From: Brevundimonas sp.
Lineage (GTDB): Bacteria; Pseudomonadota; Alphaproteobacteria; Caulobacterales; Caulobacteraceae
DNA: 64,000 nucleotides
Direction of reading: 5' to 3'
Assembly: GCF_027484365.1 (NCBI RefSeq)
Contig: NZ_JAIXTC010000018.1
Coordinates: forward strand, 144,286 to 208,285
Shown here: in pieces, positions 50,901 to 59,317 of the stretch
Layout of the letters: each line of letters starts with the position of its first letter
Position numbering within the stretch: position 1 is the first letter of the stretch
Position numbers and translations under genes: made by a program
Notes under the pieces: generated by a model
Database searches by the model: none
Seen by the model: only the letters and a program-made list of their open reading frames with translations
Told to the model about the DNA's origin: nothing

Positions 50901-50962
50901 GTCGCGACGGCCAGGGCCGAGGCGGCGCCCAGCGCGCGGGTGCGCAGGGTCATGCGGGTCAT
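47933..50962 (-). CDS. TonB-dependent receptor with N-terminal carboxypeptidase-regulatory-like domain (Oar-like)
   Basis: STSTLRGTVYEGQAVEPGGEVVARDTATGYTNRARVSDRGTYVLSGLRPGSYEVTV; plug VDDIVVTGRRIFEVRTSEVATNVSRQQINDLPQISRNFLNFAALAPGV; terminal Phe. Confidence 0.93.
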   Translation of the reverse strand: MTRMTLRTRALGAASALAVATLLTAGAASAQVSTSTLRGTVYEGQAVEPGGEVVARDTATGYTNRARVSDRGTYVLSGLRPGSYEVTVTSADGQTATDTVTLSLGQIGTLDLEVGATATANAGEGTQVDDIVVTGRRIFEVRTSEVATNVSRQQINDLPQISRNFLNFAALAPGVVVQEGDTERTISAGGQPSLAVNVFIDGQSQKSTILDGGIAGQDDSRGNPFPQSAVQEFRVLTQNFKAEYEQASSAIISSITRSGTNDLTGDLFVYYQPSDWIAQDVFGLRAGRPQARLDRLQYGGSLGGPIIEDRLHYFLSYERKDETRERQVFLNRTEYNNQFASRLGTFEAPFEQDLFFGKLSWQVDDRQRVDLSTTYRTETDLRDFGNGPTDISRAIEINGETLGVVFKHQFQGESFLNEFSIDYLDSVYNPTASNFSESGRRFLIYRDTNATTPGFQFDYNQTEANVFNQGGGSNNQDIEQQSLTFRNDLTFNAIEWMGSHTIKVGAKYSMQEYYVNKQFNRNPQFDYDITANPAIFGSATIPTRVTLNLPVAPTTAENAVFGLYIQDDWQVTDKLELNLGLRWDYEDNAVNNDYTTPQVVRDVLALMVANPNYVRQVDVNDYITTGGRDAYTKAFQPRIGLSYDVFGDERTVLFAGAGRYFDRIAFNFAFDERYKPFQLSRTIYFSPAGGAFGGQPNTVAWNPTYATAGGLDTLLAGTQGRGEIFLVNNEAPPPRTDQFNFGIRQKFGDIQTALTFSYAKTENEFQWSRLNVNNTNGITVRPSQFTNPATGQPYAFNDSVFYSDHGREREYKAMYVTIDRPYTEESGYGFNLAYTLADGTQNGSRDQGTGNFDFDYASTAFSPTFNSPGVERHRIVASGTLRLPYAFKLSSIVTLGSGRPFTGFPDGGLPIQWFAHFPDKRAFLPGLNFAYRQVDLRLARPIAMPGGTRLELTLDAINVFNFRNYSGYNQGMFLDGNNPALRRPNPMFGAPTAQFVPTQSFQLGLRYVF

Positions 50963-51999
50963 TGGGTTTCTCCGTTGAGGGCGATGCTGGATGGGGCGGC
51001 GCCGCAGGAACTGCGGACGACGAGTCGGGGTCGAATGGTTTCGCAGGCGGCGTCGGGCGTCGCCTGCGGGTCATTGGAAGCGGCGATCAGGGCGACCAGA
51101 CGGTCCATGGCGCGGCGGCCGGTCTCGGCGATCTCGATACGCAGGGTGGTCAGGGCCGGCCGGACGAGGGCTGCGATCGGCACGTCGTCGAAACCGACGA
51201 CGGCGACATCCTCGGGGCAGCGCACGCCCGCCTCCTGCAGCGCCAGCAGGGCGCCGACCGCCATGGTGTCGTTGGCGGCGAAGATGGCGTCCGGGCGCAC
51301 GCCCTCGGTCAGCAGCAGGGTCGTCGCCTCAAGGCCGGAGGCCTGGGTGAAGGCCCCGGCGACGACGGCCGGCTCCAGCCCCGCAGCCGTCATGGCCTGG
51401 ACGTAGCCGGCCTGCCGTTCGCGCGCCTCCAGGTTTCCCGACGGGCCGCCGATATGGACGATCCGCTTACGCCCGTGGGCCAGAAGATGCTCGACTGCGG
51501 CGACGGCGCCGCCGACATTGTCGACGACCATGGACGGCCGTCCGGCGTCATTGGCCCCGCCGTTCATCAGCAGCACCGGCAGGCGGCCTGCCAGACTGTG
51601 CGCCAGATTGGCGGAATCGAGATGGGGCGACAGGACGATCAGCCCGTCGACCCGGCCGCGCATGGAGCGGATGGCGGCGGCGGCCTCCGAGGCGTCATCG
51701 TGTGAACTCGACACGATCAGATGCAGGCCGTTTGCGCGCGCGGCCACGTCCATGCCCCGGATCAGCTCAGAGAAGAACTCGCCGAACAGGTCCGGCAGGA
51801 TGACGCCGACCGTGTCCGTCCGGCTGGTCGACAGGCTGCGGGCGCCGGAATGGGGAACGTAGGACAGGGCCTCGACGGCCTCGAGCACCTTCAGCCGGGT
51901 CGGTTCCGTCACGGCGCCGGCCCCCGTCAGCACGCGCGACACCGAGGCCACGGAGACCTGGGCGCGCTCCGCCACGTCACGGATCGTCGCCGGCTTCAT
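50959..51999 (-). CDS. LacI family transcriptional regulator
   Basis: MKPATIRDVAERAQVSVASVSRVLTGAGAVTEPTRLKVLEAVEALSYVPHSGARSLSTSRTDTVGVILPDLFGEFFSELIRGM. Confidence 0.94.
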   Translation of the reverse strand: MKPATIRDVAERAQVSVASVSRVLTGAGAVTEPTRLKVLEAVEALSYVPHSGARSLSTSRTDTVGVILPDLFGEFFSELIRGMDVAARANGLHLIVSSSHDDASEAAAAIRSMRGRVDGLIVLSPHLDSANLAHSLAGRLPVLLMNGGANDAGRPSMVVDNVGGAVAAVEHLLAHGRKRIVHIGGPSGNLEARERQAGYVQAMTAAGLEPAVVAGAFTQASGLEATTLLLTEGVRPDAIFAANDTMAVGALLALQEAGVRCPEDVAVVGFDDVPIAALVRPALTTLRIEIAETGRRAMDRLVALIAASNDPQATPDAACETIRPRLVVRSSCGAAPSSIALNGETQ

Positions 52000-52118
52000 G
52001 CCGCGGGTCCGATCAGCGCACGGCCGTCTGAGCTGTGGGTCAAGGTGCGTTGCACGCGTGTGTCCTGAAACGTCCCGTTCGTACCGGCCCCCTTATCGAA
52101 GGTCCGTCGACAAAAACC

Positions 52119-52132
52119 TGTAATCGGTTACA
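52119..52132. promoter_or_regulatory. Candidate LacI-family operator in the lacI/GH1 divergent promoter region
   Basis: Near-perfect palindrome TGTAATCGGTTACA with CG centre. Confidence 0.6.
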
Positions 52133-52266
52133 TCGCACACTGGTAATGCCGCCCGCAAGTGCCGTAGTTTGGCCATACGACGGAAAACTCCCCTGCGTGA
52201 CCTCACTGCATCGCTTCCCGCCTCCCCGCCGAAGCCATCGCTCCGACCACTGATGAAAGCCTTTCG

Positions 52267-53613
52267 ATGACCGCCAACTATCAATTTCCAGAGGGTTTTT
52301 TGTGGGGAGCGGCGACGGCCGCCTATCAGATCGAGGGCTCGTCCATGGCGGACGGAGCGGGGGAATCCACCTGGGATCGCTTCTGCCAGATTCCCGGCAA
52401 TATGAAGGACGGCGACACCGGCGACGTGGCCTGCGACCACTACAATCGCTGGCGCGAGGACGTCGAACTGATGAAACGGCTGGGGCTCAAGGCCTACCGA
52501 TTCTCGGTCAGCTGGAGCCGGGTCATGCCGGACGGCACGGGTCGGCTGAACGAGGCGGGGCTGAAATTCTACGACAATCTGATCGACGCCCTGATCGAGG
52601 CGGGGATCGAGCCGCTCTGCACCCTCTATCACTGGGATCTGCCGGCGGCGCTCGACGATCGCGGCGGCTGGCTGAACCCCGAGATCGCCGACTGGTTCGC
52701 CAACTACGGCCAGGTCCTGTTCGAACGGTTCAAGGGTCGGGTGAAGACCTGGGGCACGATCAACGAGCCCTGGGTCATCGTCGACGGCGGCTATCTGCAC
52801 GGGGTCCTGGCCCCCGGCCACAGGTCCCACTACGAGGCCGTGATCGCCGGCCACAACGTCCTGCGCGCCCACGGGGCCGCCGTCCGACGCTTCCGCGAGG
52901 TCGGCGAGGGCCGAATCGGCATCGTCCTCAACATCGAGCCCAAATATCCGGCCAGCGACAGGCCGGAGGACGAGGCCGCCCGCAGACGCGCCGAGGCCCA
53001 GATGAACCGCTGGTTCCTCGACCCCCTGATGGGCCGCGGCTATCCGGCGGAGCTTCACGAGGTCTACGGCGACGCGATGCGCGACTTCCCGGCCGAGGAC
53101 TTCGACCTGATCGCCACCCCGACCGACTGGATGGGGCTGAACTGGTACACGCGCGCGGTGCCCGAGAACGCGCCCGACGCCTGGCCCGTCCGCGCCCGGC
53201 CGGTGAAACAGGTCCAGCACGCCCACACGGAAACCGGCTGGGAGGTCTATCCCCCTGCCCTCACCGACACCCTGGTCTGGCTGCATGAGCAGACCAACGG
53301 CCTGCCGTTGATGATAACCGAGAACGGCTCGGCCTGGTACGATCCGCCCCATGCCATCGACGGACGCATCCACGACCCGATGCGGGTCGACTATCTGACC
53401 AACCACCTGAAGGCGGTTCACGACGCCCTCGGCAAGGGCGTCAGGCTCGAGGGCTATATGGCCTGGTCGCTGCTCGACAATCTCGAATGGTCGCTGGGCT
53501 ATTCGAAGCGGTTCGGCATCACCCACGTCAACTTCCTGACCCAGGAGCGGACGATCAAGGACTCAGGCTACCTCTACGCCGAGGTGATCCGCACCAACGG
53601 GGCCTGCCTCTAG
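52267..53613 (+). CDS. GH1 family beta-glucosidase
   Basis: FPEGFLWGAATAAYQIEGS...GTINEPWVIVDGGYLHGVLAPGH...LPLMITENGSAWYD...GYMAWSLLDNLEWSLGYSKRFGI. Confidence 0.95.
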   Translation: MTANYQFPEGFLWGAATAAYQIEGSSMADGAGESTWDRFCQIPGNMKDGDTGDVACDHYNRWREDVELMKRLGLKAYRFSVSWSRVMPDGTGRLNEAGLKFYDNLIDALIEAGIEPLCTLYHWDLPAALDDRGGWLNPEIADWFANYGQVLFERFKGRVKTWGTINEPWVIVDGGYLHGVLAPGHRSHYEAVIAGHNVLRAHGAAVRRFREVGEGRIGIVLNIEPKYPASDRPEDEAARRRAEAQMNRWFLDPLMGRGYPAELHEVYGDAMRDFPAEDFDLIATPTDWMGLNWYTRAVPENAPDAWPVRARPVKQVQHAHTETGWEVYPPALTDTLVWLHEQTNGLPLMITENGSAWYDPPHAIDGRIHDPMRVDYLTNHLKAVHDALGKGVRLEGYMAWSLLDNLEWSLGYSKRFGITHVNFLTQERTIKDSGYLYAEVIRTNGACL

Positions 53614-55133
53614 GGTCTGATCCGCGCATAGAACTGCTCGATCAGGTCCAGCCGCTCGTGGAACGGGACCGGTTTCGCGACCGGCCCGTCATTGGTGAAC
53701 TCCAGCAGCTGGTCCGGCGCGTCGCCGAACTCCGGCCAGGCCGGACGGTCGCCGCCGTTCGGATCGTCCGCCTTCGCGAAGGTCGTCCAGTAGTCGGCCA
53801 TCGCCGTCGCCGCCCGGTCGTCCCGTTCGCCCATCGGCCGCCCCACGGTGTGGAGATTGTCGAAGACATAGGGCCGCTCCGACGCATGGGTCGCCCCGCC
53901 GCTCGGCTCGGGGTTGGATTCAGGCACGACGTCGAAACGATAGAGCCAGGTCGGCTGACCGGCCCGCGCATGCAATCGCGCCAGATGCCTGGCCGGCTCG
54001 TTGAAGATCAGGTCGCTGATGACGTTGGCGTCATAGCCCGCCTGCCCCGAATAGGCGGCGACGAGGGCGTCATACTCGGCGTCGGTCATCACGTCGTCGG
54101 TCCGGCCATAGGCGCCGGCGTCCGTCGGCCGGATCCACCAGAACTCGGCGCTGTTGGTGCCGATGACCAGGGGGACCGGGGCCTGCCGTCCGGCCGCGAA
54201 GGCCTCGACCACGTCCTCGGGCAGGACCGTGCCGTCGACGATCAGGTTGTCGCTGTAGAAGGCCGGCATCGGCGACAGCAGCCGCTCGGCGGGCAGGGCG
54301 CGCAGGTCGTCCGCCGTCGCATTCGGCAGCCCCGCTGACCGCGCGAAGGCGACCCCCAGCGTCTGGGCCGAGGGGCGTCCGGGACGATCGTCGTCCAGCA
54401 GGGCGGACCTTTGCCGCCCCAGACCCGACTGAATCACGGCGCGCTGGAACAGGCCGCGCGCGGCGGGCGCGACCATCAGCTGGGCGACGGCCGCACCACC
54501 GGCCGATTCACCGAAGATCGTGACCTGCCCCGGATCGCCGCCGAAGGCCGCGATATTGTCCCGGACCCATTCCAGGGCCGCGATCTGGTCCATCACGCCA
54601 TAGTTTCCGGCCGGCTCGACGGGCCCGCGCTCGAACGCCAGGGCCGGATGATCGAAGAAGCCCAGTCGCCCGAGCCTGTAGTTGATCGTCACCAGCACCA
54701 CGCCACGCCGCGCCAGGTTCGTCCCGTCATAGAGCGGCGGCGTGCCCGACCCGTTATTGTACCCGCCGCCGTGAATCCAGACCATCACCGGCAGCGGCTC
54801 GGCTCGCGCCGACGGTCGCCAGACGTTCAACGTCAGACAGTCCTCGCTCGCCGGCTCAGGTCCCACGCCCGGGTCGCCGTTGGCCGGCGCCTGGATGCAG
54901 ATTGCGCCGACGCGGCTCGCATCGCGCTCCCCGGTCCACGCGGCGGGAGGCTGGGGCGGACGCCAGCGCAGGTCCCGAACGGGCGGCGCCGCAAAGGGGA
55001 TGCTCTTGAAGGATTCGATGTCACCGGCCTGCCGCCCGACCAGTCGTCCTTGCGCCACCTGGATTTGCGGATTGTCTGAGGAGACGGGCGACAGCGTCAT
55101 CTGGGCGGCCAGGGCGAGACTTGCGAGGAACAT
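53610..55133 (-). CDS. Type-B carboxylesterase/lipase family protein
   Basis: SEDCLTLNVWRPSARAEPLPVMVWIHGGGYNNGSGTPPLYDG...FGGDPGQVTIFGESAGGAAVAQLM. Confidence 0.93.
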   Translation of the reverse strand: MFLASLALAAQMTLSPVSSDNPQIQVAQGRLVGRQAGDIESFKSIPFAAPPVRDLRWRPPQPPAAWTGERDASRVGAICIQAPANGDPGVGPEPASEDCLTLNVWRPSARAEPLPVMVWIHGGGYNNGSGTPPLYDGTNLARRGVVLVTINYRLGRLGFFDHPALAFERGPVEPAGNYGVMDQIAALEWVRDNIAAFGGDPGQVTIFGESAGGAAVAQLMVAPAARGLFQRAVIQSGLGRQRSALLDDDRPGRPSAQTLGVAFARSAGLPNATADDLRALPAERLLSPMPAFYSDNLIVDGTVLPEDVVEAFAAGRQAPVPLVIGTNSAEFWWIRPTDAGAYGRTDDVMTDAEYDALVAAYSGQAGYDANVISDLIFNEPARHLARLHARAGQPTWLYRFDVVPESNPEPSGGATHASERPYVFDNLHTVGRPMGERDDRAATAMADYWTTFAKADDPNGGDRPAWPEFGDAPDQLLEFTNDGPVAKPVPFHERLDLIEQFYARIRP

Positions 55134-55233
55134 GGGGCGATCCTAACCGGACGGGTCCACGAAACAATCGTCACCCTCCCCGGGAACCAATCGTCGCCTT
55201 GTGCGCTGCCCCGGATCGGGGAAGAGGTTACGC

Positions 55234-56745
55234 GTGCGGGCACTTGATCAGGCGATAGACTTGGCGGCGGCGTTCGAGGCCTCGTCCAACCCCTATATGC
55301 TGCTGACCCCCGACCTGCGCTACGCGGGGATGAACGCCGCCTATCTGTCTGCGGTCGGCATGTGCCGGGACCAGCTCATCGGCCAGCCCATCTTCGACAT
55401 CTTCACCGGCGGACCGACCGAGGCCGGGGCCGAGAACGTCCGCCAGCTCCGGGCGTCCTTCGAAAAGGTCCTGGCGACCGGCGAACGCGATCATCTGGCG
55501 CTGATTCACTTCGCCATACCGGTTACGGGCCCCGACGGGGCCGTGATCCACGAGGATCGCTACTGGAGCGCCAGCCACACGCCGCTGCACGACGCCGACG
55601 GCAAGATCGTGCTGATCCTCCAGCACACATCGGACATCACCGAACTGGAGCGCCTGCGGCGGGCGCGGGACGACGCGCCGAGCGTCAGCGCCCTGGACAT
55701 GATCCTGGGCGGCGGCGTCATGAGCCGGGCCCATGCCGTTCAGGAGGACAATCGCCGCCTCGAGACCGAGCGCAACCGCCTCGTCGAGATGTTCATGCAG
55801 GCGCCCGGCTTCGTCGCCATCCTGTCCGGCCCCGATCATGTGTTCCAGATGCACAACGAGGCCTATGCCCGCATCGTCGGTCGCAACGACATCACCGGGA
55901 AGACAATCCATGAGGCGCTTCCCGACCTCGCGGGGCAGGGCTTTTACGAGCGTCTCGATTCCGTCTTCGCGACCGGCGAACCTTATGAGGGCAAGGGGGT
56001 GCCGGTCACCTTCCGGCCGAACGGGGCCGAACGGGCACAGAGCCGCTACGTCGACTTCATCTATCAGCCGGTCCGCGACAATCATGGCGCCGTCGTGGGC
56101 ATCTTCGTCCAGGGCCACGACGTCACGGAAACAATCCATGCGGCGCAACGCCAGCGGCTGATGATCGACGAGCTGAATCACCGGGTGAAGAACACCCTGG
56201 CCACGATCCAGTCGATCGCCATGCAGACCGCCCGATCGCACGCGGACCCCAAGACGTTCGCCGAGAGCTTCCAGGCCCGGCTGATGAGTCTCTCCCACAC
56301 CCACGACCTCCTGACCCTCAGTCACTGGCAGGGCGCCGATCTCCGCGCCGTTCTGGAGCACGAGACGGACGCCCACGGCCCGGCCCGAATCGCCCTGCAC
56401 GGCCCGCCTGTTGCGCTCGAACCGGCAGCCGCCCTGTCACTGGGGATGATCTTCCACGAACTGGCGACCAATGCCGCGAAATACGGCGCCCTGTCCGCGC
56501 AGGATGGACGGGTCTGCGTCGACTGGACGGTCGCCAATCAGGCCAGCCGGACACTGAACGTTGTCTGGCGCGAGGCCGGCGGCCCCCCGGTCGAGACCCC
56601 GACCCGGCGAGGCTTCGGGAGCCGGCTCATTGAAAGGAACGTCCGCCACGATCTGGCGGGCGAGGTCAAACTCAGCTACGCAAGCGACGGTTTTATCGCG
56701 GAATTCTGCATTCCGCTTGATAAGGATACGCAACAGCATGTCTGA
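55234..56745 (+). CDS. PAS-PAS HWE/HisKA_2-type sensor histidine kinase
   Basis: NPYMLLTPDLRYAGMNAAYLSAVGM; MIDELNHRVKNTLATIQSIAMQTARSHADPKTFAESFQARLMSLSHTHDLL; LSLGMIFHELATNAAKYGALS; GTG start behind GAAGAGG. Confidence 0.9.
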   Translation: MRALDQAIDLAAAFEASSNPYMLLTPDLRYAGMNAAYLSAVGMCRDQLIGQPIFDIFTGGPTEAGAENVRQLRASFEKVLATGERDHLALIHFAIPVTGPDGAVIHEDRYWSASHTPLHDADGKIVLILQHTSDITELERLRRARDDAPSVSALDMILGGGVMSRAHAVQEDNRRLETERNRLVEMFMQAPGFVAILSGPDHVFQMHNEAYARIVGRNDITGKTIHEALPDLAGQGFYERLDSVFATGEPYEGKGVPVTFRPNGAERAQSRYVDFIYQPVRDNHGAVVGIFVQGHDVTETIHAAQRQRLMIDELNHRVKNTLATIQSIAMQTARSHADPKTFAESFQARLMSLSHTHDLLTLSHWQGADLRAVLEHETDAHGPARIALHGPPVALEPAAALSLGMIFHELATNAAKYGALSAQDGRVCVDWTVANQASRTLNVVWREAGGPPVETPTRRGFGSRLIERNVRHDLAGEVKLSYASDGFIAEFCIPLDKDTQQHV

Positions 56746-57115
56746 GGGTTTGACGGGCCGCCGTATCCTGGTGGTCGAGGACGAGTCGCTGGTCGCCATG
56801 CTGCTGGAAACCATTCTCGAAGACATGGGCGCGGTGCCCGTCGGCGCGGTCGCCACGGTCGACGAGGCTCTGGAAGTCGTCGCCGACGATCCCCTGCTGG
56901 ACGGCGCCCTGCTGGACGTCAACGTGGCCGGCAGGGAAGTCTTCCCTGTCGCCGAGGCCCTGAAGTCCAAGGGGATCCCGTTCGTCTTCTCGACCGGTTA
57001 TGGCGAAGGAGGCCTCCCCGACCACTGGCGCGGTCAGGCCACCATCCAGAAGCCCTTCACCGAGGACGCGGTGAAAGCGGCCCTGTTCAAGGCTCTGGGC
57101 GTCGCCCGCGTCTGA
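56738..57115 (+). CDS. Single-domain response regulator with FATGUY-like motif
   Basis: RRILVVEDESLVAMLLETILEDMGAVPVG...GALLDVNVAGREVFPVAEALKSKGIPFVFSTGYGE...IQKPFTEDAV; 8-bp overlap with the kinase gene. Confidence 0.9.
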   Translation: MSEGLTGRRILVVEDESLVAMLLETILEDMGAVPVGAVATVDEALEVVADDPLLDGALLDVNVAGREVFPVAEALKSKGIPFVFSTGYGEGGLPDHWRGQATIQKPFTEDAVKAALFKALGVARV

Positions 57116-58685
57116 TGTCCTTCAGCACGGCGCGGGCTGCATTGTGTCCCGGCGCACCGGTGACCCCGCCCCCGGGATGCGCCCCTGATCCGCACAGATA
57201 GAGGCCGGGCACGGGCATGCGGTGATCGGCATGGCCCAGAACCGGCCGTGCGCTGAACAGCTGGTCCAGCGTCAGCCGGCCGTGGAAGATGTCGCCTCCG
57301 ACCAGGCCGAAACGACGTTCCAGATCGCGCGGCCCGAGGGCCAGCCGCCCCAGCACCGAGGCCTTGAAGCCCGGCGCATGGGCCTCGACCGTCTCGATCA
57401 TCAGGTCCGCCACCGTATCGCGATGTTCGTCGCCCAGCGTCGGATCTACATGCTGGCAGAACAGGCTGGCGACATGCTGTCCCGATGGCGCGAGGGTGTC
57501 GTCCAGGGTCGAGGGGATGAGCATCTCGACGATCGGCTGCGACGACCAACCGTTCAGCCGCGCCTCCGCATGGGCCCGATCCATATAGGCGAGGCTGGGC
57601 GCGATGATGATGCCGGCCGTGTGGTGGTCGCCGGGCTCCGGCAGGACCGTGAACCGGGGCAGTTCCGACAGGGCGACGTTCATCCGGAACGTCCCTGACC
57701 CCGATGCATAGCGGCTCATCCGCTCCGTGAAATCGGCCGGCACGACCGCCGGATCGACCAGCCGGTCGAACAGCAGGCGCGGATGCAGGTTCGAGACGAC
57801 GGCACGGCCCCTGATCGTGTCGCCCGCCGTCGTCACCGCCCCGACCGCCCTGCCCTTCTCCGTCAGGACCTCGGCGACCTCGGTGTCGAGCCGGATATCG
57901 ACTCCCTGCTCACGACAGGCGGCGGCCATGGCCTGTGTGATCGCCCCCATGCCGCCGATCGCATGGCCCCAGACGCCCTTGCGTCCGTTCACCTCGCCGA
58001 AGACGTGGTGCAGCAGGACGTAGGCGGACCCCGGCGTATAGGGGCTGGCATAGTTGCCGACGACGCTGTCGAACCCGAACAGGGCCTTGATCGGATCACT
58101 CTCGAACCAGCCGTCCAGCCAGTCGCCGGCCGACTTGGCGAACAGGTCCAGCACGTCACGCCGCCCGGTCAGGTCCAGCCCGCCCAGCCGCCTGGCCACC
58201 GAGGCCGACTTCAGCATTTCCGGCAGGGCCTCGAGCCAGCCGCCGCACGGCAGGTTCGGCGGCGTTTCCAGCACCAGCGCCCGCAGCACCGCCGCCACCG
58301 CCTCCAGCCGCGCCTCATAGTCCGGCAACCGCTCCGCATCCCGCGCCGAGACCCTCGCCACCTGCGCCTGGGTCCGTCCCTCGCCGGCCGTGAAATAGTC
58401 CCCGTCGAGCGGCAGGAAGTTCGACATCCGCCGCTCGACCACCCTGAGCCCATGCCGGGCCAGTTCCAGGTCGGCGATGATCTTCGGGTTCAGCAGGCTG
58501 ACTGTGTAGCTGGCGGTCGAGTTGCGGAAGCCGGGATGGAATTCCTCCGTCACCGCCGCTCCGCCGACGACGCCGCACCGCTCCAGCACCGTGACTTTCA
58601 GCCCGGCCCGCGCCAGATAGAAGGCGCAGACCAGCCCGTTGTGGCCGCCCCCTAGGATGACGACGTCGGTTTCGGTCGCCGCCAT
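57087..58685 (-). CDS. Phytoene-desaturase-like FAD-dependent oxidoreductase (PYROXD2-like)
   Basis: TDVVILGGGHNGLVCAFYLARAGLKVTVLERCGVVGGAAVTEEFHPGFRNSTASYTVSLL...LYLCGSGAHPGGGVTGAPGHNAARAVL. Confidence 0.88.
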   Translation of the reverse strand: MAATETDVVILGGGHNGLVCAFYLARAGLKVTVLERCGVVGGAAVTEEFHPGFRNSTASYTVSLLNPKIIADLELARHGLRVVERRMSNFLPLDGDYFTAGEGRTQAQVARVSARDAERLPDYEARLEAVAAVLRALVLETPPNLPCGGWLEALPEMLKSASVARRLGGLDLTGRRDVLDLFAKSAGDWLDGWFESDPIKALFGFDSVVGNYASPYTPGSAYVLLHHVFGEVNGRKGVWGHAIGGMGAITQAMAAACREQGVDIRLDTEVAEVLTEKGRAVGAVTTAGDTIRGRAVVSNLHPRLLFDRLVDPAVVPADFTERMSRYASGSGTFRMNVALSELPRFTVLPEPGDHHTAGIIIAPSLAYMDRAHAEARLNGWSSQPIVEMLIPSTLDDTLAPSGQHVASLFCQHVDPTLGDEHRDTVADLMIETVEAHAPGFKASVLGRLALGPRDLERRFGLVGGDIFHGRLTLDQLFSARPVLGHADHRMPVPGLYLCGSGAHPGGGVTGAPGHNAARAVLKDIRRGRRPEP

Positions 58686-59317
58686 CAGATCCGGCCTCTC
58701 AACGTCGCCCAGATCAACGTCAGCCGCTTGACCGGTTCAGGCGCCCCGGTCGCCAGCCCGGCGTGCGCCACCGCTGGAAAGGCCTCGGCCGGAAGGGTCC
58801 TGAGCGCCCGGTTCGCGGCCGGTCTCAAGGCCGCGGCTTCATCCCTTCGGCCCACCTGGTTCAGCCCCCGAACCCGTCCCGCCTCGGCGACGGCGTCATC
58901 GTGGCCCGCTCCGGCCAGGACACGCACAGCCGCCTGCATCGGCCCGACATAGAAGGCGTCCAGATCGTGCGGTTCGCTGTGCACCCGGCCGATATGGGCC
59001 TCGATCAGGGCGTCGAACGGCGCGCGGTCGAGGCTGCGACGGGCGACCAGATCGGTCAGGGCCTCCAGCACCGGATGGCCCTTCCTCGCGACCCCGGCGA
59101 ACACCCCGTCCATCTGCTCGCGCCACCACGCATAGCGCATCTCTGCCAGCAGGGGCTGGGTCACCCGAGCGGGAATGCTCATCAGCTCCGCCTCGAAGGC
59201 GTAGAGGGCGATCAGGTCCGCCCGCGCCTGCGCATCACCGACGAACCGGCTGGACAGCCAGCGGTCGGGATCGGCCGCGCGGACCTGATCGTCGAGACTG
59301 GTAGCCGGATCAGCCAA
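58685..59317 (-). CDS. Short squalene/phytoene synthase family protein
   Basis: DPDRWLSSRFVGDAQARADLIALYAFEAELMSIPARVTQPLLAEMRYAWWREQMDGVF; about 210 aa, shorter than typical catalytic members. Confidence 0.8.
   Translation of the reverse strand: MADPATSLDDQVRAADPDRWLSSRFVGDAQARADLIALYAFEAELMSIPARVTQPLLAEMRYAWWREQMDGVFAGVARKGHPVLEALTDLVARRSLDRAPFDALIEAHIGRVHSEPHDLDAFYVGPMQAAVRVLAGAGHDDAVAEAGRVRGLNQVGRRDEAAALRPAANRALRTLPAEAFPAVAHAGLATGAPEPVKRLTLIWATLRGRI

Noticed and set aside
57087-59317. Carotenoid crtI-crtB cluster
   Set aside because: The synthase-like protein is only about 210 aa, the oxidoreductase looks PYROXD2-like, and no crtY/crtZ/crtE-like gene is nearby. Kept as a family-level call only.
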